Assembly: GCA_001599595.1 (NCBI GenBank)
Contig: BCHH01000006.1
Coordinates: 1,485,197 to 1,549,196, forward strand
From: Beverwykella pulmonaria
Taxonomy: Eukaryota; Ascomycota; Dothideomycetes; Pleosporales; Melanommataceae
Direction: 5' to 3'
DNA length: 64,000 nucleotides
Of this stretch, positions 20,779-31,357 are shown in pieces. The notes beneath the pieces are model-generated. The model was not told the origin of the DNA and ran no database searches. It saw only the letters and a program-made list of their open reading frames with translations. Numbering within the stretch: the first letter of the stretch is position 1; every line of letters begins with the position of its first letter. Position numbers and translations under genes: made by a program.

Positions 20779-21861
20779 CGTGGCGAGGAGGCACAGGCGG
20801 AGGGTGACAAGGTGAGTGGGTGTGAGGTATTGTGGAAGGAGGGATCCTGGCATAAACAGGTGGTAGAAGTGAGAGAGAGCGTGTGAGATGGTGGTTGTGT
20901 CTCTAGAAATCGGGAAGTCGTTATCGGAATGGATTCGGGATCGGGATGAGATTATGCCCATCTCGTGCCGATGCGGGCCGAAGTCACCCTTGGCCCCGAC
21001 TCTCGTACTCGCCTATCGCAAATAGTCCTCTGGCCATCCCAGCGCTTCCCAAGCGCGCAACGTCCTCGCCCAGCCTCACCAACATCGCGTATCTATTTCG
21101 GTTCCAGCAGGCGTTTTTCAGCCCTACGTTATTTCGGGCCCAAGTAACAATGACCCGAGTCAGACCGGTGAAAGCCCTGTCTTGCTCAAGGCGCATAGGG
21201 AAACGGGTGGCTGGAGAGTGTGCAGCGACAAAGTCTGGCTTTTGAATCGCGGCTTATTTGATTTGGGAGGTGCACGCATTTTAGTGGAGATACAAGTTAC
21301 CCTGCTCGGGCGAAGACCTGGTCCAAAAATTCTACAAAAATTTCAAGTGGTGGTTGAGCTTGAACGTAGAGACCGGCCGGCCAATCTGAGTGAAGAATAA
21401 ACTGTACAAAGATACAGGAAGTAACTGTAAAATAAATACATTCAACACATCTCTACCTTTCCAAAAGAGTGTGCATCCTGCTGTAGATATACAAGATCAG
21501 GAGCCTACCAAATTCCGTACGAACTAACAAGCTACAAGAAGTCCCTGACTCCTCCATCGCCCCCACTAGTATACCGTCTAATAATAAAACAGTATAATCG
21601 AAATGCCCCTTACTATCTCGCAGCAGGCCCCACCAGAAGAGAATCCACTAACACAATACTAATAAGAACCACTCCGATTTTCAAGTTTCGAGGACACCCA
21701 CTCTTTGCGTCATAAAATCCACCATGCTCTGCGTTTTCCCCTACGCTATAGATGATCTCTGAGCCAAGGCGATCTCTTTCTGCCACACATGCCCTGAGGG
21801 CAAAGACCAAAGTCACCCCATCCACGTGCAATCGAACCCAATACATCAAACATCTCGTCGC
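20779..21861. other. Intergenic region between FSH hydrolase and beta-trefoil-like gene
   Basis: About 1.1 kb. The left part is the promoter of the hydrolase (minus strand) and the right part the 3' flank of the next minus-strand gene. Short ORFs present have no recognisable motif. No RNA gene is seen. Confidence 0.45.
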
Positions 21862-22950
21862 TCATCCCATTTCCACCCTATGTGACGCCCTATTCTCCGT
21901 CGTGTATGGAGCCTTCACATCCTGCACTAGTTTCTGTTGTTCAGGCAAGGGTGCGGATGACATTTCGTACCGATTCGCCGTGGTCTCAGGCTCGGCTGGG
22001 ACTCCGTAGTGTGCGTAAGCCGTTTGCTGTTGTACTCCTTGCTGTCCAAGAGGAGCGTGATGTGCGTAATATGATTTGGTTTCGTCGTTGGAGGATCCAA
22101 GTTCGACGGCGTCCTTTGAACTTTTGCCTGGCTTTCGACGCGACCACAAGACGTAGCCGAGAAGACCAGCTAGAGCGAAAAGAAGAACAACGCCGATGGC
22201 AATGCCAGCGATGGCGCCGGGGGCGATGGATGTCGATTTGGCGGTGGTGTTTGCGGGGAGTGTCAAGGCTTGGGTTGGTGATGATGTTGCTGATGCGACG
22301 GATCCGGCTTTGGTTGTTCCGGTGCTAGAGGGGACTGATGATGAGGTAGCAGATGGTGCTATTGAGGATGAACTTGTTACTGGCTCAACCTAAGCAAGAT
22401 ATCAGCTATTTGTTTCGAACAGCAAACGGAGCAAGCTTACCGCGAAGTCCTGCACATCAACCATCATCAGCGGATCCTTTGGAGCCAGTGCGCTAGGATT
22501 GCTCAGGATGTTCCAATTTGTGCCCGTCATGGCCGACTGCATTGCCGGCTGCGTGTTTCCTTGTACAAGTGCTAACGCGCTGTCGTTGCCCAATAAGCCA
22601 TTCGTGAACCTGAACGATCCATCATCTTGTCTAGTCATCGTCCACTGTTGTCCCAAACCACCCGACCTGGCCAACAACTTTGGCACCACGAGCGAATCTT
22701 CCGTCAATCCCAGCTGCCAACCACCGCCATAGTCGTAATTCCGAATGAAGTATCGTCCCTGCTGATAGTACAACTGCCAATTCTCGGAAGACCTATCTCC
22801 AAAGGTCGTCATAGTGACACCACCCTTAGTGTCTTGGTTCTGACCGCTACTGAGTGTGTCGTTGAGATCAACGGGGTTATGGAAGGTATAGTAGCCATTG
22901 CTTGCGAACGCGGGCAAGTTTGCGCGACTTTGAACGAAGGAATGGACCAT
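21862..22950 (-). CDS. Beta-trefoil (ricin-B-like) single-pass membrane protein, hypothetical
   Basis: Two exons (22441-22950 and 21862-22389) joined in phase by a 51-nt GTAAGC...TTAG intron give 345 aa. The start at 22950 (MVHSFVQSRANLP) is chosen because upstream codons of the same frame are not protein-like. Residues ~15-165 carry three repeats with Gln-x-Trp-like features (ENWQLYYQQGRYFIRN, GGGWQLGLT, GQQWTMTRQDDGSFRFTN), as in ricin-B/beta-trefoil lectins. A Ser/Thr-rich linker follows, likely O-glycosylated if extracellular. One transmembrane helix (APGAIAGIAIGVVLLFALAG, near residues 225-250) leads to a cytoplasmic tail with RRKPGK. There is no obvious N-terminal signal peptide, so an outside N-terminus would need signal-anchor topology or a missed upstream exon. 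Cell-surface carbohydrate sensing is a guess; the fold assignment is moderate. Confidence 0.7.
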
Positions 22951-24957
22951 GATGTATCGAGACCAGAAGACAAACGAAAGAAAATGAGTGTACGGAGCGG
23001 ATCGACAGTGTAACTGAAGAAGTGAGAGAGCCCTACAGCAGCACAAGAGACAGAGGGAGGGTAGGTCAGAAAAGGAAGGATTGTCGGGCACCGGGACGTC
23101 CAGGCCCCCCAGGGTACACCATAAAGCCGCATCGTGTATACGGGCAATGGGCAGGGTGTTGTGCACGTGTCGTACGGTCACAGCCTCCTGACAGCTAGCA
23201 CGATATATCCTGAATAGCCGCCTGCAGAAAGGCCAAAGTGGAAGTTACTGGTACGCTTAGAGGGGGCTGTCCACTTCAATGCAGTGGACCCCAGCGTGTG
23301 TGATAGAAGGATTCGCGCCAATGGGCGCATTGACGGCTTGACCCCTGTGGCGTGCACGCTTTGAGCCAAAGTTCGGAGTTGGACAGTGAGATTTGTGGCG
23401 GCACCCCGGTCCTCGCCCGTTGCTGTTGAATTAAGGTCGCCTTGTCACTGAGTTTGTTGCACTTGCGAAATTGCAATGTTCAATCTAGACAATGGGCAAA
23501 CCATTGGCATGAGAGGGAGACAGCCTCGTGGTGTGCTTGAGGTTGAGTGTGTGCTTGCTGCTGCATCGTCAGAGATGAGCCCACACGTGCACACACGCGC
23601 CCAAGATGTCATAACCCTGTGGGGGGCCTGTTTTGATGAAAGTGGTGAGGCTCGCGGTTAGGTTCCTGAATGCCAAGAACCCCTAGCTCGGCCCTATCAT
23701 CCCCAGCCTTGGAACTGCCGGCCGTCACCGCCTTCGGGGAGAGCTTAGGCTAGGCATCCCATGAACTGATGCGGGGGCCAACAATGTCATTTGCTATATA
23801 AATTACATACAACAAGTTATCAAATCAACATTTCTAATCTATCACTTAGCTAAGTCTGCCACCTGCTTGAATAACCGCCCAGCAACGCTCATACATAAAA
23901 GCAGTATCCTTCTTGAAATCATTGACTTCAATTTACTCCTACTCCCCCTAAAGGTACTACTTTACCTTGGCATTAGTTTTTGGCACACAAAGGAAAGTGT
24001 CGAACGAAAAGCAACTGTGATGAAAGGTAAACAAGCGGCGCGGACCCAGACAAACCAGGATCGAGAAAGATGCAATAGAAATTGGGGGTTGGTAGATGGA
24101 TGACTGAGATAGAAAAATACCTGGGTTTGTATTAGAGCCTTATATAAACGTAAGTATTTTTTGAGTAGCTTCATACAGCTTCCATGCACGGGGCTACTTT
24201 GTAACCATGCTGGAACGGATATGCATAAATGGTAAGAGTTTTAGCATTCACGACTCAAACGCGTCCGGGGCGAACCTTGAGAAAACGGCCAAATTTCCAC
24301 CGCCCACCAGTGAACGGTTGAACCCCACCTATCAACTGAGCTCGAGAATCCAACCTTAATTTGATATCCAAGTTCAAACTTCTTGATGTGGAAGCACGAC
24401 ATCCTCGCCATCAGATTTCCGTGCCGTCATATCCGACTGAACTTCAAAATACCCCGCAAAGGTATTCCCGAAAAGAGAAGCGTAAATGTAGCGCGAATTC
24501 AGATCCTCCATCTCTTTTGTCTTGTTAGTGGTATCTTCGCTTAAAAGCTTTCCACTTTAGGATGCAGGATGAAAGACGATGTGGCATGACATGCACCCAC
24601 TTCGAAACGCCTTCTGGTGGATACAGACACTGTGGTAAGTATGTACTTATCACTCGGTTCCCGGCACGTGCCCGGACAGTTAGCGGGTTTAACTAAGGGC
24701 AGTTGGAAACGAGGGATTTGAATGATTCCATGCAACAGGAGGCTGTCTCTGATATCAGGCCGCATGGTGGCTTGTCATCACCATCATGCTCGATGGGTAT
24801 GAGATGCTGGTCTGCACTGTTTCACTTACTCGGTCAAGAGTCAACCAAGAACTTGAGTGCAGAGAGCGTGTCGAGCGATCCCATTTCTAGGCCAAAACTT
24901 TCACCTCGCTCTATGCAATTCTCGTAAATCTTCCAGCGGGACATTTACATTAAACTA
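22951..24957. other. 2-kb gene-poor region
   Basis: The left part is the promoter of the beta-trefoil-like gene. The rest becomes AT-rich (about 23760-24200) and has no supported ORF, tRNA or intact transposon. It is the left flank of the accessory block holding the transposase relic and the NWD gene. Confidence 0.45.
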
Positions 24958-25218
24958 TCAAGACAATTGTCCGTTGAAAGCAGCACGGAACATCTCTGAA
25001 AACTTGTGAATCCGAGTCGTCTTCATCATCCAACACCACATCTCAACATAGACCCAGGACGACATCACAACCTGCATCCTCGGATCCTTCCGAAACGCCA
25101 CGGCACACATCCACCCCTTCTCCCCCTCACCCAAGCCTAAAAAATAATTCAACATTGAAACAGTGTCCTGCCCAAGAAACCCAATAACGTCCCTTAATAA
25201 GTAGTGAGAAACCTCCAT
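24958..25218 (-). pseudogene. Short orphan ORF, possible gene relic (86 codons)
   Basis: The frame begins MEVSHYLLRDVIGFLGQDT and contains CAVAFRKDPRMQVVMSSWVY, then a Trp/Met-rich segment and IHKFSEMFRAAF. Amino-acid composition looks protein-like (Trp, Phe and charged residues in amphipathic spacing), unlike neighbouring random ORFs. I do not recognise the family. The AT-rich gene-poor surroundings and short length suggest a truncated remnant of a larger gene, but a chance ORF or a short true gene is also possible. Confidence 0.25.
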
Positions 25219-25611
25219 GCCGAGAAATATGAGGGGTGCTTTGACTTTGAGGCACGTAGAACTACATTAATATTTCCTACAATTCTTTACAAGTCGTGTG
25301 CTACAGCTATTGCCAAATATTTATATGCTCTTATATCTAAAAATTACGTTCGAGCTATCGCCCTCGCGCCGAATTTGTGTATAGGCTCTTTGATTCTAGA
25401 TCATCTCCTATCAATATTATATAATTGCTACTCCCCTAACCCCTCTATGAAATAGAGATGACCAAAAAAATAAAAATAAAAATTATAGGACTAACAAAGC
25501 CATATAATGTATTCTACATGCTAGTCGTGCACCCCACAAACTTTCTACACCTTTGCAACCACGTAGTTCAACCACGCATTACAATACTATCAATATAACA
25601 GCCACTTAAGG
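25219..25611. other. AT-rich spacer beside the transposase relic
   Basis: Strongly AT-rich (for example near 25270-25350 and 25420-25490), with no supported gene. It may hold decayed transposon end sequence, but I could not identify a terminal inverted repeat or a TA target-site duplication. Confidence 0.4.
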
Positions 25612-26218
25612 TTAAGTGGTATCTAAAGTATCCCTCTTACGCGTACGTGAGTTGTGCCCAGGCTCATTGCAGCGGCTACAGCGCGTTGTAGCCCTTTGAA
25701 TCGCGCCTGATTGAGCTACATGTAGACGCTTTTCACGCTCCAGCTGTTGCTCAGCCTCTCTTTGAGCAACTATCTCTGCACCTGCTGCCATTTTTACGCT
25801 CCCCTGCATTTGTATCCATTTCCTTTTACGCTCTCTACGCCTTGTGGCGGCCTCGTTGGCCTTCTGAAGGGCAGAAACCTGATCGCGTAACAACTCCATT
25901 TCATGAGCCATTCTCTTAGCGCCTTTGGTAAGCCGATTGAGCGATTGCACAACTGAGGTAGGTGATGAGTCTATGTGCCTTTGAATCTTCTCACGTATGA
26001 GAGATGACTGAGCCTCTAGCGCACGCGCGTTGCTTGGTTTTTGAGATACCCAGTGAGGCTCTGGTAGGGTCTGAGGTGATATATGGTGGGATAACCCAGC
26101 CAGCAGCGTTGATTCCTTGGGTGACTGTGACCCACTCACAATCGCCTGGCTGTACTGTCTTAGGCCAGCCACGCCTCTCCGAGCCAGTAACGACAAGCTG
26201 AGATGATATCGTAGTTTG
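25612..26218 (-). mobile_element. Fot1/pogo-type transposase relic with its DDE core deleted
   Basis: Minus strand. The upstream part reads QLVVTGSERRGWPKTVQPGD, then EWVTVTQGINAAGWVIPPYI (about 26085-26200), the segment that leads into the DDE domain of Fot1/pogo (Tc1-mariner superfamily) transposases. It then jumps, in a different frame, to the C-terminal region: SLIREKIQRHIDSSPTSVVQ, a Glu/Arg-rich coiled coil, and a zinc knuckle CSRCNEPGHNSRT near the end. By comparison with the remembered layout of full-length Fot1 proteins, roughly 200 codons with all catalytic acids are missing and the two parts are out of frame, so it is not autonomous. The N-terminal DNA-binding region is also absent. 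It lies just downstream of the NWD gene in the same orientation. The exact ends of the relic are uncertain. Confidence 0.8.
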
Positions 26219-26238
26219 TAGGTGACGCGTTGTAGAAG

Positions 26239-29200
26239 TTAGTGGGTGCGCGTTATCATGTTTACTTTGAGAAGCGTTATACGACCTGATAAATGCCCTA
26301 AGCAAATTATGTCTCTGTTGACTGTAGAGCAAGTTGGTCGATATTCAGGAGGAAGCCACAACACCTGTTGTTGGTCTAATGAGATCCACTGGCCTTGTAT
26401 GAAAACGCTAGACGACCGCTCCCTTTGCGATGAAGACGATGGCGGAGAAGGCGAAGGTAAAGGAATGTCTCCTTTATACGTATAAAGACAGTGCCCGTCT
26501 AGCGAGAAGGCGACGGCCTCGACCTGGTCAGTATGCCCCTCGAGCACGCTGCGGCACGACCCTGTCGCCGCCTCCCATACCCGCACTGTCTTGTCCCAAG
26601 AGGCCGACGCGACCAGTTGTCCGTCCGGCGAGAAGGCGACGGCGCTGACGANNNNNNNNNNNNNNNNNNNNNNNNNNNNNNNNNNNNNNNNNNNNNNNNN
26701 NNNNNNNNNNNNNNNNNNNNNNNNNNNNNNNNNNNNNNNNNNNNNNNNNNNNNNNNNNNNNNNNNNNNNNNNNNNNNNNNNNNNNNNNNNNNNNNNNNNN
26801 NNNNNNNNNNNNNNNNNNNNNNNNNNNNNNNNNNNNNNNNNNNNNNNNNNNNNNNNNNNNNNNNNNNNNNNNNNNNNNNNNNNNNNNNNNNNNNNNNNNN
26901 NNNNNNNNNNNNNNNNNNNNNNNNNNNNNNNNNNNNNNNNNNNNNNNNNNNNNNNNNNNNNNNNNNNNNNNNNNNNNNNNNNNNNNNNNNNNNNNNNNNN
27001 NNNNNNNNNNNNNNNNNNNNNNNNNNNNNNNNNNNNNNNNNNNNNNNNNNNNNNNNNNNNNNNNNNNNNNNNNNNNNNNNNNNNNNNNNNNNNNNNNNNN
27101 NNNNNNNNNNNNNNNNNNNNNNNNNNNNNNNNNNNNNNNNNNNNNNNNNNNNNNNNNNNNNNNNNNNNNNNNNNNNNNNNNNNNNNNNNNNNNNNNNNNN
27201 NNNNNNNNNNNNNNNNNNNNNNNNNNNNNNNNNNNNNNNNNNNNNNNNNNNNNNNNNNNNNNNNNNNNNNNNNNNNNNNNNNNNNNNNNNNNNNNNNNNN
27301 NNNNNNNNNNNNNNNNNNNNNNNNNNNNNNNNNNNNNNNNNNNNNNNNNNNNNNNNNNNNNNNNNNNNNNNNNNNNNNNNNNNNNNNNNNNNNNNNNNNN
27401 NNNNNNNNNNNNNNNNNNNNNNNNNNNNNNNNNNNNNNNNNNNNNNNNNNNNNNNNNNNNNNNNNNNNNNNNNNNNNNNNNNNNNNNNNNNNNNNNNNNN
27501 NNNNNNNNNNNNNNNNNNNNNNNNNNNNNNNNTATGGCCCTCGAGCACGCTGCGGCACGACCCCGTCGCCGCCTCCCATACCCGCATCGTCTTGTCGTCT
27601 GAGGCCGACGTGACCAGCTGCCCGTCCGGCGAGAAGGCGACGGCCGTGACGTAGTTGGTATGGCCCTCGAGCACGCTGCGGCAAGCGTCCCAATCTGCTT
27701 CTCTCCTTGATAACATTGCTACTTGATTCAGAACTTGGTGTGCGAAAGTCTGCCGTATCCTGCTTGACTCTGGCGCAAACACTAGCGCCGAGGTATAGAT
27801 CTGTAGTGGAGCGTCTGCGAGTATAGACTGAAACCGCAACACGAATCGTTTCGCGTCGAGAAGGAAGCTTGGAACAGTGCTTGTACCTAACTTCATTGTA
27901 GATAAGTACAACGTTAACAAGGGATATTGTAAGGACCCTTACTCCTGCAAGTGCTTGAAGCCTCTCGAGCAAGTGGACACATTTTCTCAACTCTTTCATA
28001 AGGCTCATAGCTTCGAGCCAATGGAGAAAGTGCTCCTGGAGAAAGAGGTGCACCACGTCTCCGTCAATAATGTGTTGCCGACTCTGCTCTAGATGGTGTA
28101 CCCAGTAAAGGCACGCATACTGCAGTTCAGGTAGCAGACTCCTAACAATTGTCCCTTCGTTAATGTCGCTCCACAATGCCCCAGGTATGGAAAGCCTACA
28201 CATGTCCTGACGTAGGCCGCTTGGCTTAGACATGAGCTCAAGGCAGCGAGATGCGAGCTTCTTGTGCGTACTTTTCTCGTCTACCCAGAACGGGCTCCTC
28301 TCCTTTTCCGCATCGGTGAGGAATTCGCGAAACGACAGGTGTAGGAGGCGTACGGGCACATCCTCATGGTCTGGTACGCTTAGAACAGAATGTAGGGAGT
28401 CCAGTCGGCATCTAATACTGTCCTTGGCCCTTCCAAGTAGGTGCGCAAGTGAATTTATAGAGAGAGGACGCTCTAGAACCACAATGCTCCCAACTATTTC
28501 CTGGAACTCTCTTAAGAGCTTCTTGATCTCTTTTCCATTTTGAGCTGCAAAGAGGGTGTCTAAAATAGGTAGATAGGTCATGTCAAGCTTGCTTACATCT
28601 TCTGTTTCATACCTAAGGATGTCATCTAGACGTCTTTCAGGGTTTCTAGAATATTCTCCCACAAAGCGACAGACCGTAGCAGCAAAGATAAATAAAGGGA
28701 CTGCCATGTCGACAAGTGTATGCACCGTTCTCTCTCCAGGCCACTCTAAAGGAAGAGAGCGCTCTACTCTCGTCCTACTAAGCTCATGCTCAAGATAGAC
28801 ATGTATGTCATGTTTGATTGTTTCCTTAGATACCTCGTGCAAGATCAGATCTTCGTATGTGCCGTTAGGCATTTGCTTGAATCCAAGGCGAATGTGAAGC
28901 TCAGGTCGGCTTGTGATAAAGATACGCAGTGACATTGTTTTAAGACTCTTTGCTTGAGAAAGGAGCTGGAGGATCGTTCGAACATCGCTGTCTCGGTCGC
29001 ACTCGTCCAGCGCGTCTATTACAATAAGAAGTACTAGGGCTGGAGGATTTGTCACTTGGGAGAGAGGTTGGAGAACCAGCTTCTCAAACTGATTTTTCAG
29101 AGCCTTCTCAGATATGGCTGGGTCAGCATCAATCGCTTTCTTGATTTTGGGCCCTATCTCTAATACGCGAATAGCCAGCTGTGTAGCGATTGTTGTAAAG

Positions 29201-30030
29201 AATCGTCTAGCGTTGCCGCGATCCCCCTCACCTCTTTTAAAAAAGAAGCTTGCTCCTAACTGTTGTTGGTCGGCGAAGGTCCGGGCAACAGTACGAGCAA
29301 TTGTAGACTTTCCTGTGCCTTCCGCGCCATTCAGCCAGAATATAGGTTTCGCGTTCTTATTGTTTGCCCATTCTTGGATGTGATGTAGTAACTTAGTGCG
29401 GGTATTTGGGAGGCATGTCGAGTAATGTTCTTCTATGTAGGAGTCGAAGGAAGCCCCTTCAGCTGTGGGCAGTCCGAGTACATTAATCCTCGACAGAAGC
29501 GTGTCAGTTTTCTCATCAACAAGGTTTAATTTCCGATCGACACAAAGAATAAGCCCTCTGTACCAATTTATTGTTAGTATTTTCTTCTACTATTAAATAC
29601 CTGCAACTTACGTTTGATCAACTTGAAGCGCGAGGCTGAAAGTGTGCTCGTATTGCTCAAGACTAGCAGCCACCTTCTCGACCTGCTTACTTGTAAATGG
29701 CCATTTAAGGGCTCGGAAACCAAATCGCTGCTTTGCTTTGCGGCGTTGACTAGGCTCCAGTTGCGCCTCGAGCCCTTGCAACTGCTGATAACATTTTTGG
29801 AGTGAGTTAAGTAACGTGCGTGTAGTGGAGAGCTGCGATTTGTCCTCGTTGTCTAAGAGCTTTTGAACCTCTTCAAGGACATTTTTGATGTCAATCACCT
29901 TCGTTTGGAGGCGCTCAATGTCCTTCTTTGCATCCTTGACGGCGACCGAGTACTGGAAGCAGAGCGCCGCGACTTTGGCGGATATATCGACGACAGCTAT
30001 TATGCTAGCCGCCCCCGAAAGGCCATCCAT
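26239..30030 (-). CDS. NWD-type STAND protein: HeLo-like N-terminus, NACHT NTPase, WD40 repeats (assembly gap inside)
   Basis: Exon 1 (29612-30030) is joined to exon 2 (27943-29557; intron with GTAAGT and ATACTAAC), and exon 2 to exon 3 (26239-27890; 52-nt intron, acceptor inferred from phase). Residues 1-140 form a HeLo-like N-terminal domain (MDGLSGAASIIAVVDISAKV). NACHT follows, with the conserved leader EGASFDSYIEEHYSTCLPNTR, Walker A GAEGTGKST (~residue 215) and Walker B LLIVIDALDECD (~320). After a helical spacer and a linker with KRFVLRFQSILADAPLQIYTS come WD40 repeats of 42 residues (SVLEGHTNYVTAVAFSPDG type). An 881-nt N run removes several of them. The C-terminus VLWLPPEYRPTCS is typical of the family. 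Such proteins (HET-E/HET-D relatives) act as NLR-like receptors in heterokaryon incompatibility and probably immunity; NTP-driven oligomerisation lets the N-terminal domain trigger cell death. The ligand is unknown. With the gap length as given, the frame does not carry through. Confidence 0.88.
26515..27690 (-). repeat. WD40-coding 126-nt tandem repeats, mostly hidden by Ns
   Basis: Units on both sides of the gap (about 26525-26651 and 27533-27685) are nearly identical at nucleotide level and encode FSPDGQLVxSASxDKTxRVWE, then AATGSCRSVLEGH. Differences cluster at a few codons (TNYVT versus TDQVE; SDDKTM versus SWDKTV). Unit length is 42 codons. Confidence 0.85.
26652..27532. other. Assembly gap (881 Ns) inside the WD40 repeats
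   Basis: Uninterrupted run of N. In-frame continuity of the flanking WD40 units needs a gap length divisible by 3; 881 is not. The size is therefore probably an estimate, close to seven 126-nt units. Confidence 0.98.
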
Positions 30031-31357
30031 GATACGACGCGCGAATAGGGTAGTGAACGACGTAGAAGATCTGAGGAAGCCTGTCCGTTAGCTTACAAGG
30101 TGGCGATACTATTCCTTGGGTCTCAGAGTTGTTGCGGTTCATTTTGAGTTGGTAGGCAGCTGCTGCTGAACGTTGCGGCGTCAACGCCAGGGGTCCAAGA
30201 GGAACGGAAATTCGTTTTCCCGAGTCGAGGCTGTTTCGCACTAGCTAGGGTTGGTAATTTCTTCGGCTAGAGGGCAGGGCGAACCAATTCTACATAAATT
30301 TGCGCGCCACAGCAGACACACGGCTGATGCCTTTCTAGCATTACGGTAAGCTTCTAACGCTTAGATAAGACCATTTTATGGGTATTAAGCACTGTTAAAG
30401 CGTAACGGTGGTGCTGTCGGAAAGGAAGTCGGCTACGCCATGTAAAAGAGCCCTACGCGAATTCAGCATGAGGACGACAACACAAACGTAATTTTTGGAT
30501 GCGAAGGCTTCTACTTATATAGAATTATAGTCAACATCAATGCGCGTATAGAGTCTGAGTTGCTTAAAATCAAAGTACCCTTCGTATTTTTCGGCACAGG
30601 GGTTTCTTGCTCCACAGGGAGGGACGGTAAATGAGTTTCTGCCCAACACACCCATTGCAAAGGGTATCGAAACACCAACAATATAAATTCACGCCTCAGG
30701 ACTCAGCCGTAAGTCAAATGTCTTCATAAAACCCATTACCCTGACACAGAAGTTTGCACTTGTGAAGTGCCTTGGGCTAAATGTTCATGGAAGGAAACAG
30801 AAGTGAAATGAAATGGCCCATGGAGAGCATTCCATAGCTCAGTAAAATAGACGCCAAGTTCCCTAACAGAGACGCTTTGCAAATGGAAAAGTGCACCCGT
30901 TGGAACACACGGCGTAGAGAGCCCTTAGCTGAGAGAGCCGTCGAGGAATGGTTGGTATCCGTATGTCTAAGTATTACATTCGACGTATATACGTTGTCTC
31001 CTCCATCCACTCGTCATCAAATGAATGTCCAACGAAGCGCTCTGCACTGTCCCTATATGTATGCCAAAGAGTACACCAACCACGCTCCTCAAACACCTAA
31101 CCCATTATGCGCAGCGAAGAAGCCAAAAATGTCCCAAACCCTGGAACCAAACGCCCTATTTTGCACAAGACGAACCATCCAACTGTACTTCGCTGGCGAC
31201 GTCCAATGATGGCGTAAATTCGTATATCGCATCCCAAGATCCAGAAACTACGATCCAAAAGATTAGGAGATAGATGGCCATACAATTAACAGAAAAGATC
31301 AAACATCAACGCTTCACGTATATGCTAACTTCATACTCCAGCAGTAGATTTCCTTAA
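30031..31357. other. 1.3-kb intergenic region at the right flank of the accessory block
   Basis: The left part is the promoter of the NWD gene and the right part the 3' flank of the next minus-strand gene. No supported ORF, RNA gene or transposon end is recognised. Confidence 0.45.

Noticed and set aside
20779..20961. In-frame N-terminal extension of the FSH hydrolase
   Set aside because: 61 extra codons are not protein-like and precede the conserved first strand; the Met at 20778 fits the family.
26499..27654. Open frames running through the N block on both strands
   Set aside because: Ns cannot give stops; only the minus-strand frames with WD40 motifs outside the gap are real.
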